Shown: positions 10,557 through 18,845 of the stretch, one piece after another | Position numbering within the stretch: the stretch's first letter is position 1 | Layout: every line of letters begins with the position of its first letter | NCBI GenBank assembly: GCA_041675285.1 | Contig: JBAYTZ010000010.1 | Span: 76,744-140,743, forward strand | Length of the DNA: 64,000 bases | Direction of reading: 5' to 3' | Source of the DNA: Candidatus Delongbacteria bacterium | GTDB taxonomy: Bacteria > CAIWAD01 | Translations under genes and position numbers: made by a program | Notes under the pieces: model-generated | The model's input: only the letters and a program-made list of their open reading frames with translations | Told to the model about the DNA's origin: nothing | Database searches by the model: none

Positions 10557-11031
10557 ATCTCTCGCGGGATTCACCCACTTGGACACGGAGATCACGAAGG
10601 TCCGGGAAGAGCACGAAGACGAGTTAAGGGGACTGTCGCCGCGCGGTGGCAGTCCCCTCACTCTGTGTCACACTCTCACTTGGACACGAAGATCACGAAG
10701 GTCGGAGAAGCACACGATGAATGAGTTGAGTGGTTATCGCCGCGCAGCAACTCCACTAAAAGGAGATTTCGTGCTGAATAACCAGCTCCTTTCCTCACGA
10801 TCAACTGGCGGTGTCCAATGGGTCAGTGCAGCTCCTTCCCCCGCAAGGCGGGGGAAGGTCGGGATGGGGGCGTGCATCACGTAGTTCAAACAAGTGGTGA
10901 GCCCGGCGCTACGCTGCACAACCAACCATGAAAAGGGGGGACCAGCACCGCTCGGCGCCAGTCCCCCAAAAATTCTTCGTGTTCTTCTCCGCCCTTCAAG
11001 TTCTTCGTGGTGAGAGTGGAGACCCCGCGAC
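10557..11031. repeat. 475-bp gene-free gap built of dispersed repeats and hairpins
   Basis: No convincing gene. It holds two direct copies of a unit starting TTGGACACGRAGATCACGAA (10579 and about 10680) and an inverted relative containing TTCTTCGTG at about 10970-11020. Within these lie a hairpin GGGGACTG/CAGTCCCC (10628-10657) and a weaker GAGTTG/CAACTC one. At 10834-10871 is a copy of a GGGGGAAGGTCGGGATGGGG element that recurs near 41694. The DNA looks like a mosaic of small mobile or hairpin repeats. Confidence 0.7.
10931..10967 (-). terminator. Probable intrinsic terminator of the NYN-domain gene
   Basis: On the minus strand GGGGGAC pairs with GTCCCCC around an 18-base loop, followed by CTTTT. 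It lies about 65 bases beyond the stop of the NYN gene. Confidence 0.5.
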
Positions 11032-11802
11032 CTACTTGGTGAGGCCCTTGAGCTTGGTCACCACCCAGGTGCCGCCGCGGGTCTTGTCGCGGGTGACCTC
11101 CAGGATGTCGAAGCGCGCCGCGTCTTCCAGGAACTCGCCGAAGTTGGCGTAGCCCAGGCTGCTCTCGCTGAAGGAGGGGTTCTTGCGCTTGATGGTGTCC
11201 TTGACCAGGCTGGCCAGCAGCACCTCCGTGTCCTCGCGCAGCAGCGCGTTGACGGCGGAAACCAGCTGCTTCATGCTGGGCAGCTTGTCCTTGGGGATGG
11301 TCTTGCCCAGCGTGCTCTCCTGGCGCTGCACCTCGGCGCCCAGGTTCTCGTAGAAGAGGAATTCGTCGCAGTTGTCCACCAGCAGGTTGGAACTGCTCTC
11401 GCGCATGCCCACGCCGATGATGGTCTTGTTGTTCTCCCGCAGCTTGCTCACCAGCGGACTGAAGTCGCTGTCGCCGGAGAAGATCACGAAGGTGTCGATG
11501 TGCGGATTGGTGTGACACAGGTCGATGGCGTCCACCACCAGGCGGATGTCCGCGCTGTTCTTGCCCGTCATGCTGCGCTTGGGGATCTCGATCAGCTCGA
11601 TGCCATGGGCGTGCAGCTCGTCCTTGTACTTGCTGTAGAAGTGCCAGTCGGCGTAGGCGCGCTTGGTGATGATCCGCCCCTTCTCCAGCAGGCGGTTGAG
11701 CACCATGCGGATGTCCAGCTTGGCGCCGTTCTTGGATTTGAAGCCGATGGCGATGTTGTCGAAGTCGATGTAGAGGGCCAGGTTGCGCTGGTTCAAATTC
11801 AT
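11032..11802 (-). CDS. NYN domain (LabA/DUF88-type) protein with C-terminal LOTUS/OST-HTH-like domain
   Basis: A 256-residue soluble protein. The NYN PIN-like nuclease fold occupies about 1-165: LALYIDFDNIAIG near the N-terminus supplies the first acidic residues, and DTFVIFSGDSDFSPLV the SGDSDF motif. A C-terminal winged-helix-like region (about 185-250, around SLGYANFGEFLEDAARFD) resembles OST-HTH/LOTUS, an RNA-binding fold often paired with NYN. RNA cleavage or processing is therefore the likely activity, with unknown target. ATG at 11802 has GGAAGGA 7 bases upstream. It is monocistronic, with a terminator-like hairpin downstream. Confidence 0.87.
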   Translation of the reverse strand: MNLNQRNLALYIDFDNIAIGFKSKNGAKLDIRMVLNRLLEKGRIITKRAYADWHFYSKYKDELHAHGIELIEIPKRSMTGKNSADIRLVVDAIDLCHTNPHIDTFVIFSGDSDFSPLVSKLRENNKTIIGVGMRESSSNLLVDNCDEFLFYENLGAEVQRQESTLGKTIPKDKLPSMKQLVSAVNALLREDTEVLLASLVKDTIKRKNPSFSESSLGYANFGEFLEDAARFDILEVTRDKTRGGTWVVTKLKGLTK

Positions 11803-11887
11803 GGTTGGGTTCCTTCCAATGGGTGGCCGCGGGATTTCCGGGCCGACAGAATGGGTGCCGCGGGCCAAGGGGCGCGCGGCCGGCGGC

Positions 11888-13078
11888 TCACACGCGGCCG
11901 CGACGCGCCCGGATGCGGTTCTCGCTGGGCCGTTCCGGGTCCGGCAGCGGGGCCCGGCCGGAATCGGGCAGGCCGTGGTGGCCCTCCGCCCAGGTCCAGG
12001 CCGAACTTGAGGAGACCGGCACGTGGCCGGCCTGCAGGGATTCGCCCTGCAACACGGCGGCCATGTCCGGCGGCAAGGGGGCTTCGAACTCCAGCTCCTG
12101 CCCGCCGATGGGATGACGGAAGCCCATCCGCCAGCTGTGGAGGGCCTGGCGCTGGATCAGATCCAGGTAGCGGTGGGCCCGACTCTGGCGGTCTCCCGTG
12201 AAGCCGGCCCGGCGCGGGTCGCGGCCGCCGTAGTCCGCGTCGCCGAAGACCGGGTGCCCCAGATGCAGCAGGTGGACGCGGATCTGGTGCGTGCGCCCGG
12301 TCTCCAGTTTCAGTTCCAGCAGGGACAGGAAGTCGAAGCGCGCCGTGGTCTTGTAGTGGGTCACGGCGTGGCGGCCCAGGGGCTCCGCGAGCACGGCCAT
12401 CTTCAGCCGGTCCCGCGGATCGCGCCCGATGCCCGTGGTCACCGTGCCCTGCAGCTGGCGCGGACTTCCCCAGACCAGCGCCCGGTAGATGCGGTGGATC
12501 TCCCGGTCGTGGAACATGCGGCTCAGCTCGCGCACGGCCTCGGGCGTCTTGCCGATCACCATCAGTCCCGTTGTGTCACGATCCAGCCGGTGAACGATGC
12601 CCGGGCGGAACTCCTCGCCGGCCTCCTCGGGCAGGTCGTCCAGGTAGCTCATCAGCGCGTTGACCAGCGTGCCGCTGAAATTTCCCCGCGCCGGATGCAC
12701 CACCATGCCCGTGGGCTTGTCGATCACCATCAGGTGCTCATCCTCGTGCACGACGCTGAGCGGGATGTCCTCCGCCAGGATCTGCGGCCGCGGCCGCCGC
12801 GGCACGCGCACCAGCAACTCGTCCCCCGGGCCGATGCGCTGGCTGGGCTTGGCGACGGGCTGGCCGTCCGCCAGGACCATGCCCTCCTCGATGATGTGCT
12901 GGATGAAGGTGCGTGAGACGAAGCGGATCTGGCGGGCCAGCCAGAGGTCCACGCGCTCCAGACTCTGGTTGGCGCCGATGGTCAAGCGGATCTCCTCCAC
13001 CGTCGTCTCGTCCGGCTGGACGGGCGCGCGGCCCGAAGCGACGTAGCGCACGAAGGATGCCCGGCCCCGCGGGCTCAC
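11888..13078 (-). CDS. rluD: RluD-family 23S rRNA pseudouridine synthase
   Basis: A 396-residue enzyme with an N-terminal S4 RNA-binding domain (about 35-95, including SRTFIQHIIEEGMVLADG) and a RluA/RluD catalytic domain. Motif II HRLDRDTTGLMV contains the catalytic Asp; KPTGMVVHPA and TGRTHQIRVH are the other family signatures. The start is GTG at 13078, overlapping the lspA stop by GTGA; a longer open frame to 13216 is only read-through of lspA. The lspA-rluD order is widely conserved. The C-terminal tail beyond about residue 350 is poorly conserved. The R-D-T-T codons carry one of the CGTGACACA 9-mers. Confidence 0.93.
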   Translation of the reverse strand: MSPRGRASFVRYVASGRAPVQPDETTVEEIRLTIGANQSLERVDLWLARQIRFVSRTFIQHIIEEGMVLADGQPVAKPSQRIGPGDELLVRVPRRPRPQILAEDIPLSVVHEDEHLMVIDKPTGMVVHPARGNFSGTLVNALMSYLDDLPEEAGEEFRPGIVHRLDRDTTGLMVIGKTPEAVRELSRMFHDREIHRIYRALVWGSPRQLQGTVTTGIGRDPRDRLKMAVLAEPLGRHAVTHYKTTARFDFLSLLELKLETGRTHQIRVHLLHLGHPVFGDADYGGRDPRRAGFTGDRQSRAHRYLDLIQRQALHSWRMGFRHPIGGQELEFEAPLPPDMAAVLQGESLQAGHVPVSSSSAWTWAEGHHGLPDSGRAPLPDPERPSENRIRARRGRV

Positions 13079-13641
13079 CCCTGACTCCCGTCGGCGGGTT
13101 CCGCCGGCTCCGGCGCGGCGGCCGTGTCGTCTTCCAACCGGCCCGTGAAGCCCAGGATCAGCAACCAGATCATGCAGACGAAAATGAAGCTGTCCGCCAG
13201 GTTGAAGACCCACCAACGCTCCAGGTACAGGCCGTCGAAGCGCAGACCCAGCAGCTGGAAGGCCGGCACGTGCACATCGGGGATGTCCACGTCGAACATG
13301 TCAGTGACCCGGTGCCGCACCACGCGGTCCCAGAGGTTCCCCGCGGCGCCGCCCAGGATCCAGGGCAGCAGGCGGGCCAGCCAGCCCTGCGAGGGCAGCT
13401 GGCGCCAGAGCCACCAGCCCATGAACAGCACGGCGGGCAGGCTGAGCAGCGTGAGCGCCCACATGGGCAACAGCGAGATGCCCATCACGCCGGCGCGGTT
13501 CTCCACGTGGCTGAAGCGCAGGAATTCCCCCAGCACACGGACGGATTCCCCGGGGGACAGGGAGGAGCGCACGGCCAGCTTGAGAAGCTGGTCGCTGACG
13601 AAACAGCCACCAAGGATCCAAAGGGCTCGACTGCGTGTGAT
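13075..13641 (-). CDS. lspA: Lipoprotein signal peptidase (signal peptidase II), apparent ATC start
   Basis: A membrane aspartyl protease that cleaves prolipoproteins before the lipidated Cys. The catalytic Asp regions are present: GGAAGNLWDR followed by VTDMFDVD, and WVFNLADSFIF. The conserved N-terminal segment VSDQLLKLA also exists, but only upstream of the first GTG (13572), in an in-frame stretch with no ATG, GTG or TTG. The best start is ATC at 13641 with GGAG 8 bases before it, giving 188 residues and four membrane helices. Either a rare non-standard start or a base error explains this. It lies 13 bases beyond the DksA/TraR-like gene and overlaps rluD by 4 bases. Confidence 0.85.
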   Translation of the reverse strand: MTRSRALWILGGCFVSDQLLKLAVRSSLSPGESVRVLGEFLRFSHVENRAGVMGISLLPMWALTLLSLPAVLFMGWWLWRQLPSQGWLARLLPWILGGAAGNLWDRVVRHRVTDMFDVDIPDVHVPAFQLLGLRFDGLYLERWWVFNLADSFIFVCMIWLLILGFTGRLEDDTAAAPEPAEPADGSQG

Positions 13642-13654
13642 GGGACGACTCCGA

Positions 13655-14035
13655 CTATTCTTCCGGGGTTTTGCAGTGGATGCAGAGTTTGGCGGTGGGC
13701 ACGATGCGCAGGCGACCCTCGTCGATCTTTCCGCTGCAGACGGAACACACTCCGTAGCGGCCCTTCTCGATGCGCTCCAGGGCGGCGTCCACGGTCTGCA
13801 GGAACTTCCCCTGGCGCGAGGCGAACATGAAGGTCTTCTCCTGCTCCTGGGCGTCCGTGCCCTGGTCGGCCATGTGGAAGGAATAGGTGCTGGTGTCGCC
13901 GGAGGCCTGGGAGAGACCCTCCTCCAGCTCCTTCTTGCAGTAGTCCAATTCCTCCAACGCTTCCCGACGCTTCTCCAGCAGGATCTCCCGGAAGGCCTCG
14001 AGCTGCTCCGTCGTGTAGTACTGGTTCTGGGACAT
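13655..14035 (-). CDS. DksA/TraR C4-type zinc-finger protein
   Basis: A 126-residue protein of the DksA/TraR family, which bind the RNA polymerase secondary channel. It has a helical coiled N-terminal half (LEAFREILLEKRREALEELD) and a C4 zinc finger CSVC...CIHC near the C-terminus. The GTDAQEQEK stretch sits where the DksA tip acidic region is expected. GGAGG lies 5 bases before ATG at 14035; ATG at 14038 is too close to it. Its place between ileS and lspA is a common arrangement (often annotated as a TraR/DksA family regulator), so it may be a housekeeping variant rather than DksA itself. Confidence 0.88.
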   Translation of the reverse strand: MSQNQYYTTEQLEAFREILLEKRREALEELDYCKKELEEGLSQASGDTSTYSFHMADQGTDAQEQEKTFMFASRQGKFLQTVDAALERIEKGRYGVCSVCSGKIDEGRLRIVPTAKLCIHCKTPEE

Positions 14036-14069
14036 CATACCCTCCCTGTCGCCTGCCGGCAACCCACCC

Positions 14070-17000
14070 TCAGCGCTCCGCCCGTCGCAAGCCCACGGCG
14101 GTGCGCACCTCGTTCAACGTAACGTCTTTGAGCTGCTCCTGAGTATCGTCATTGACGAGCCGGATGTCCACGGCCAGGGTTTCCCGGGCCACGCGCTCCC
14201 CGTGGACCGCCAGCAACTCGCGCAGTTCCGGGCCGTCCAGGAGCAGCAGTTCGATGCGGTCGCTGATCTCCAGCCCGCTGTCCTTGCGCAGATTCTGCAC
14301 GCGGTTGATCAATTCGCGGGCCAGCCCCTCCAGCAGCAGGTCGGGGGTCAGCTCCGTGTCCAGCGCGATGGTGAAGCCGTGCTCGGTGATGACCTTCAGG
14401 CCCTCGCGCTCCGTGCGCTGGATCAGCAGGTCCTCCAGCCGCACCTCCTGGCCCAGCACGTCCAGCAGCTGGCCGTGCTCCAGCTCGCTGATCTCCGCCA
14501 TGCCCCAGGCCCCGATGATCTCGGCGGCCTCCTTCATGGACCCGCCGAAGCGCTTGCCCAGGGTGCGGAAATTGGGCTTCACCGTGATCTCCACCAGCTC
14601 GTGCTCGTCGCGGCTGATCTCGATGTCGCGCACGTTGAGCTCCTCGCGGATCAGCTCGGCCATCCGGCGCAGGCAGCCGTCGTCCTCTTCGCGGCCCACC
14701 ACCACCAGCATCTTGGCCAGCGGCTGGCGGGTCTTGAGCTGGTGCTGGGAGCGCAGCGTGCGGCCCAGTTTCACCGCGTGGTAGACCAGGTCCATCTCGC
14801 GCTCCAGCAGCGGATCGCGCCACCCCTGCTCCAGGGCCGGCCAGTCGCAAAGGTGGACGGACTCCGGCAGCCCGGGCTCCGCCAGGCGCAGCAGGTGCTG
14901 GTGCACGTGCTCCGTCACGAAGGGCAGGAAGGGCGCCAGCATGCGGGTCAGGTCACCCAGGCAGCGGTAGAGCGTGTCGTAGGCCCGGCGCTTGTCGTCG
15001 TCGTCCGCGCTCTTCCAGAAGCGCGCCCGGCTGCGGCGGATGTACCAGTTGGACAGCTCGTCCAGGTGGTCCACGATGGCCTCGCTGGCCGTGAACACCT
15101 CGAAGGCGTCCAGGGCCGTGCTCACGCGCTCGTTGAGCCGCTCCGTGGCGGAGAGGATCCAGCGGTCCAGCTCGCTCTTGGGCTCGCTCAGGCCGGCGCC
15201 CGGCGTCCAGCCGTCCAGGTTGGCGTAGGTCGTGAAGAAGGAGTAGATGTTCCAGTAGGGCAGCAGGATCTCCTTCACGGCGTCCCGGATCACCTCCTCG
15301 CTGTAGCGCTTGGAGTTCCAGGGATGGCTGTTGTAGAAGGTCCAGCGCACGGCGTCGGCGCCGTAGGCCTCGATGACCGCCGCCGGGTGGATCACGTTCC
15401 CCAGCGTCTTGGACATCTTGCGGCCGTCCTTGTCGCCCACCAGGCCCGTGCAGATCACGTTGCGGTAGCTGCTGGTGCCGGTGAGGATCGTGGAGACGGC
15501 CAGCATGGTGTAGAACCAGCCGCGGGTCTGGTCCAGGCCCTCGCTGATGAAGTCCGCCGGGTACTGGCTGGCGAAGCGCTCGCGGGAGCCCGGCGTGGCC
15601 GGGTAGCCGAACTGGCCCCAGGGCATCAGGCCGGCGTTGAACCAGCAGTCCAGCACGTAGGGCTCGCGCTTCATGGGCCGACCGCAGGCCGGGCAGGCGA
15701 CGGCGAGCGCGTCGATCCACGGGATGTGCGGATCGAAGTCCGTCCCGATGGGCTCGGCGCAGTGGGCCTGCAGGTCGGCCAGGCTCTCCACGCAGAGCTT
15801 GTGTCCGCAGCCGCCGGCCTCCTCGCAGGTCCAGATGGGCAGCGGGCTTCCCCAGTAGCGCTCCCGGGAGACCGCCCAGTCCACGTTGTTCTCCAGCCAG
15901 GCGCCGAAGCGACCCTCGCCCGCGCTGGCCGGGATCCAGTTGATCTCGCGGTTGGCCCGCAGCATGTCCTCGCGCACGGCCGTGGTCCGGATGAACCAGG
16001 ACGGCTTGGCGTGATACATGAGCGGGTTCTCGCACTTGTAGCAGTGCGGATAGCTGTGCTCGTGGCGGTGCTTGTCGTGCAGCAGGCCGCGCCCGGCCAG
16101 GTCGCGGATGATCTCCACGTCCAGGCCCGGGGCCTTGAAATAGCGGCCGGCGTAGTCCCCGCAGGCCGGCGTGAAGTGGCCCGTGTCGTCCACGTGCTGC
16201 ACGCGGGGCAGGTTGTTGGCGCGGATCAGCCGGAAGTCGTCCTCGCCGTAGAGCGCCAGGTGCACGATGCCCGTGCCCTCCGCCGCGGTGACGTAGGCGT
16301 CGGCGACGGTGAAGTGGGGCGTGCGGCCCTCGGCGTCCGGTCCCTGGAAGAAGTCCCAGAGCGGCTCGTACTCCAGGCCCTCCAGCTGCTGGCCGGGCAC
16401 CCGGCGCAGCACCTCGTGCGGACCCTCGCCCAGCACGGCCTCCAGCCGGTCCACGGCCAGGATCAGCACGTCGCCGCCGCGGCGGACGAAGGCGTACTCC
16501 ACCTCCGGCCCCAGGGCCAGCGCCACGTTGCCCAGCAGGGTCCAGGGCGTGGTGGTCCAGGCCAGGAAGTAGGTGGAGTCCTCGCCCTTGAGGCGGAAGC
16601 GCGCGGTGAGGGTCAGGTCCGTGACGTCCTTGTAGCCCTGGGCCACCTCGTGGTTGGACAGGCTGGTTCCGCAGCGCGCGCAGTAGGGCATGATCTTCAC
16701 GTCGCGGTAGAGCAGGCCCTTGTCCCAGATCTGCCGGATCACCCACCAGTCGCTCTGGATGTAGTCGGGGGTCAGTGTGGCGTAGTTGTCCTCGAGGTCC
16801 ACGAAGCGCCCGATGCGCCGGATGCTCTGCTCCCACTCCGCCTTGAAGCGCTGCACGGTCTCCCGGCACTTGCCCTGGAAGGCCTCCACGCCGTAGCCCG
16901 GGATCTCGCTCTTGTCGGCCAGGCCCAGCGCCTTCTCCGTGGCCAGCTCGACGGGCAGCCCGTGCGTGTCCCAGCCGGCCCGGCGCAGCACGCGGAAGCC

Positions 17001-17231
17001 CTTCATGCTCTTGTAGCGCGGCCAGAGGTCCTTGAGGGCCGAGTGCAGCATGTGGCCCATGTGCGGCGAGCCGTTGGTGCCGGGAGGGCCGTCGTAGAAC
17101 ACCCAGTCGGGGGCGGCGGCGCGCTGCTCCAGGCTGCGGCGGAAGATCCCGCGCTCCTCCCAGAAGCGGAGGGTCTCCAGTTCCAGGGCGGGGAAGCTCA
17201 CGTTGGGCGGGATGGGATCGAATCGGCTCAC
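14070..17231 (-). CDS. ileS: Isoleucyl-tRNA synthetase
   Basis: A class I synthetase that charges tRNA-Ile, 1,053 residues. The HIGH-type motif is GSPHMGH (54-60) and the KMSKS-type loop DGRKMSKTLGN (near 605). The CP1 editing domain is present between them (GTGIVHLALYGEDDF region), then the anticodon-binding domain and a long C-terminal extension with LNVRDIEIS. The length and motifs resemble the long, eukaryote-like IleS class, some members of which tolerate mupirocin; that property is inferred and untested. The start is GTG at 17231 with GGAG upstream, 14 bases after the nucleoside phosphorylase gene. Confidence 0.96.
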   Translation of the reverse strand: MSRFDPIPPNVSFPALELETLRFWEERGIFRRSLEQRAAAPDWVFYDGPPGTNGSPHMGHMLHSALKDLWPRYKSMKGFRVLRRAGWDTHGLPVELATEKALGLADKSEIPGYGVEAFQGKCRETVQRFKAEWEQSIRRIGRFVDLEDNYATLTPDYIQSDWWVIRQIWDKGLLYRDVKIMPYCARCGTSLSNHEVAQGYKDVTDLTLTARFRLKGEDSTYFLAWTTTPWTLLGNVALALGPEVEYAFVRRGGDVLILAVDRLEAVLGEGPHEVLRRVPGQQLEGLEYEPLWDFFQGPDAEGRTPHFTVADAYVTAAEGTGIVHLALYGEDDFRLIRANNLPRVQHVDDTGHFTPACGDYAGRYFKAPGLDVEIIRDLAGRGLLHDKHRHEHSYPHCYKCENPLMYHAKPSWFIRTTAVREDMLRANREINWIPASAGEGRFGAWLENNVDWAVSRERYWGSPLPIWTCEEAGGCGHKLCVESLADLQAHCAEPIGTDFDPHIPWIDALAVACPACGRPMKREPYVLDCWFNAGLMPWGQFGYPATPGSRERFASQYPADFISEGLDQTRGWFYTMLAVSTILTGTSSYRNVICTGLVGDKDGRKMSKTLGNVIHPAAVIEAYGADAVRWTFYNSHPWNSKRYSEEVIRDAVKEILLPYWNIYSFFTTYANLDGWTPGAGLSEPKSELDRWILSATERLNERVSTALDAFEVFTASEAIVDHLDELSNWYIRRSRARFWKSADDDDKRRAYDTLYRCLGDLTRMLAPFLPFVTEHVHQHLLRLAEPGLPESVHLCDWPALEQGWRDPLLEREMDLVYHAVKLGRTLRSQHQLKTRQPLAKMLVVVGREEDDGCLRRMAELIREELNVRDIEISRDEHELVEITVKPNFRTLGKRFGGSMKEAAEIIGAWGMAEISELEHGQLLDVLGQEVRLEDLLIQRTEREGLKVITEHGFTIALDTELTPDLLLEGLARELINRVQNLRKDSGLEISDRIELLLLDGPELRELLAVHGERVARETLAVDIRLVNDDTQEQLKDVTLNEVRTAVGLRRAER

Positions 17232-17245
17232 GGGGACTCCAGGCT

Positions 17246-18103
17246 TCAGGCGGCGGGGGAAGGGGCCAGGCGGCGCAGAACGGCGCGCACCAGCTTGGTC
17301 AGTTGCGGCTCCACCAGGGCGGCGGCGGCCAGGATCTCGTCCAGCCGCACGGGCTGCAGGGCCTCGGGAAAGCCCTCGTCCGTGATGATGGAGAAGCCCA
17401 GCACGCGCATGCCCTGGTGCCGCGCGACGATCACCTCGGGCACCGTGCTCATGCCCACCACGTCGGCGCCCACGGCGCGCAGGAAGCGGTACTCAGCCCG
17501 GGTCTCCAGGTTGGGTCCGGCCACAGCGGCGTAGACGCCCTTGTGCAGGGGAATGCGCGCCGCCAGGGCCAGCTCCTCGGTCAGGGCGATCAGCCCGCGG
17601 TCATAGGGCGCGCTCATGTCGGGGAAGCGCGGACCCAGCTCATCCAGGTTGGCGCCGATGAGCGGGTTGTCGCCCAGCAGGTTGATGTGATCCTCCATCA
17701 CCATCAACCGGCCCTTGCGGAACTGCGGATTCACGCAGCCGCAGGCGTTGGAGACCACCAGCAGGTCCACCCCCAGCAGGCCGCAGACCCGCACGGGAAA
17801 GGTGATCTGCTGCATGCTCCACCCCTCGTAGTAGTGGAAGCGCCCCTGCATCACCAGCACGGGCGCCGTGTCCGGCGCCAGGCGCGCCAGCAGCAGCCGG
17901 CCGTGGTGGCTCTCCACGGTGCTGACGGGGAAGTGGGGGATCTCCTCGTACTCCAGCCGGGCCAGGATCTCCGCCTCGCGGGCCAGCGCGCCCAGGCCCG
18001 TGCCCAGGATCACCAGCGTGCGCGGCGCGTGGGCGCCCAGCCAGGACTTCAGGTACTCGGCGCATTCGCGCATCTGCTCAAAGGTCGGACGGGGGTCCGG
18101 CAC
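17246..18103 (-). CDS. Purine nucleoside phosphorylase (PNP class I, trimeric type)
   Basis: Phosphorolysis of inosine/guanosine to base and ribose-1-phosphate, 285 residues. Signatures: phosphate-binding LGTGLGALA (GSGLG in most relatives), ESHHGRL, MQGRFHYYEGW, VVSNACGCVNP, YAAVAGPNLETRAE, and VGMSTVPEV followed by TDEGF at the base site. It starts at GTG 18103 with AGGAGGAACACC before it, and lies 26 bases inside the end of divIVA in another frame. It sits in the housekeeping run yggS-yggT-divIVA-pnp-ileS. Confidence 0.94.
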   Translation of the reverse strand: MPDPRPTFEQMRECAEYLKSWLGAHAPRTLVILGTGLGALAREAEILARLEYEEIPHFPVSTVESHHGRLLLARLAPDTAPVLVMQGRFHYYEGWSMQQITFPVRVCGLLGVDLLVVSNACGCVNPQFRKGRLMVMEDHINLLGDNPLIGANLDELGPRFPDMSAPYDRGLIALTEELALAARIPLHKGVYAAVAGPNLETRAEYRFLRAVGADVVGMSTVPEVIVARHQGMRVLGFSIITDEGFPEALQPVRLDEILAAAALVEPQLTKLVRAVLRRLAPSPAA

Positions 18104-18590
18104 GGTGTTCCTCCTGGTCGGCCGGCGCGTCCGCCGACGGTTCGCTCTGCGACAACAAGTCCACCAGTTCCAGCTGCTGCTCCAACAGGTGGCGGATCCG
18201 CCGCGTGAAACTGTCCCGGCGCTCGCGCAGCGTCTCCAGATCGGAGCGCAGGCGGCGCTGCTCCTCGCGGCCGCCGGCCAACAATTGACCGGCCTTGAAC
18301 TCGGCCTCGCGCACGATCAGCTCGGCCTCCTTGCGGGCCGCCTCCCGGGCGCCTTCGCTGGTGGTCTTCACCTCCAGCAATGTGTCACGCAGCCCCTGGT
18401 CCAGGCTGCGGTAGCGCTCCAGTTCGCGCTCCAGCTGGGCGCAGCGGGCCTGGGAGGCGGAGAACTCGCGCTCCAGCTGCTCCAGCTGGCCGGCCACGCC
18501 GTCCAGGAAGGCCCGCAGCTCGGCCTCGTCCGCGCCCCGCAGGCGGCGGCTGAAGGTCGCCCCGCGGATGTCGTTCGACGTGTACTTCAT
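18078..18590 (-). CDS. DivIVA-domain protein
   Basis: A 170-residue coiled-coil protein. The N-terminal DivIVA signature spans YTSNDIRGATFSRRLRGADE and AELRAFLDGVAGQLEQLE; the rest is a long coiled coil to about residue 150 and an acidic, disordered tail. DivIVA proteins mark curved or polar membranes in Gram-positives; the short Gram-negative homologues beside yggT/yggS have no settled role. AGGAA precedes the ATG. The R-D-T-L codons hold a CGTGACACA 9-mer. Confidence 0.87.
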   Translation of the reverse strand: MKYTSNDIRGATFSRRLRGADEAELRAFLDGVAGQLEQLEREFSASQARCAQLERELERYRSLDQGLRDTLLEVKTTSEGAREAARKEAELIVREAEFKAGQLLAGGREEQRRLRSDLETLRERRDSFTRRIRHLLEQQLELVDLLSQSEPSADAPADQEEHRAGPPSDL

Positions 18591-18602
18591 GGGTCCCGGT
18601 TC

Positions 18603-18845
18603 CTAGAGCAGCAGGTTCAGCAGTTTCTCGGCCAGCTTGACCAGCAGCAGGGCGAACAGCGGCGAGAGGTCCAGCCCGTTGATGGGCGGCACCAGCTCGC
18701 GGATGCGCTGGAACACGGGCTCGGTGGCCTTGTGGAGGAACTGGACCAGCGGATGCTGCCGGTCCACCTCGATCCAACTGACGATGGCCGCCGCGATGAT
18801 GATCAGGATGTAGATCTGCGCCGCCAGGGTGATCAGCTCGTCCAT
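18603..18845 (-). CDS. YggT family membrane protein
   Basis: An 80-residue protein with two hydrophobic helices (about 5-25 and 62-78) separated by a stretch with PLVQFLHKATEPVFQRIREL, the YggT signature. Its ATG shares one base with the yggS stop (TGATG), so the two are coupled. YggT proteins are linked to osmotic or ion homeostasis and cell division, without a defined activity. Short relative to two-repeat YggT proteins: it has the single-repeat form. Confidence 0.88.
   Translation of the reverse strand: MDELITLAAQIYILIIIAAAIVSWIEVDRQHPLVQFLHKATEPVFQRIRELVPPINGLDLSPLFALLLVKLAEKLLNLLL

Noticed and set aside
13485..13748. Extra 87-residue open frame near the lspA start
   Set aside because: Different frame from lspA, no family match, and it only covers the dksA/lspA junction; the motif-bearing frame is preferred.
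14202..17534. A 1,110-residue plus-strand frame antisense to ileS
   Set aside because: Same shadow composition; ileS on the other strand has all catalytic motifs.
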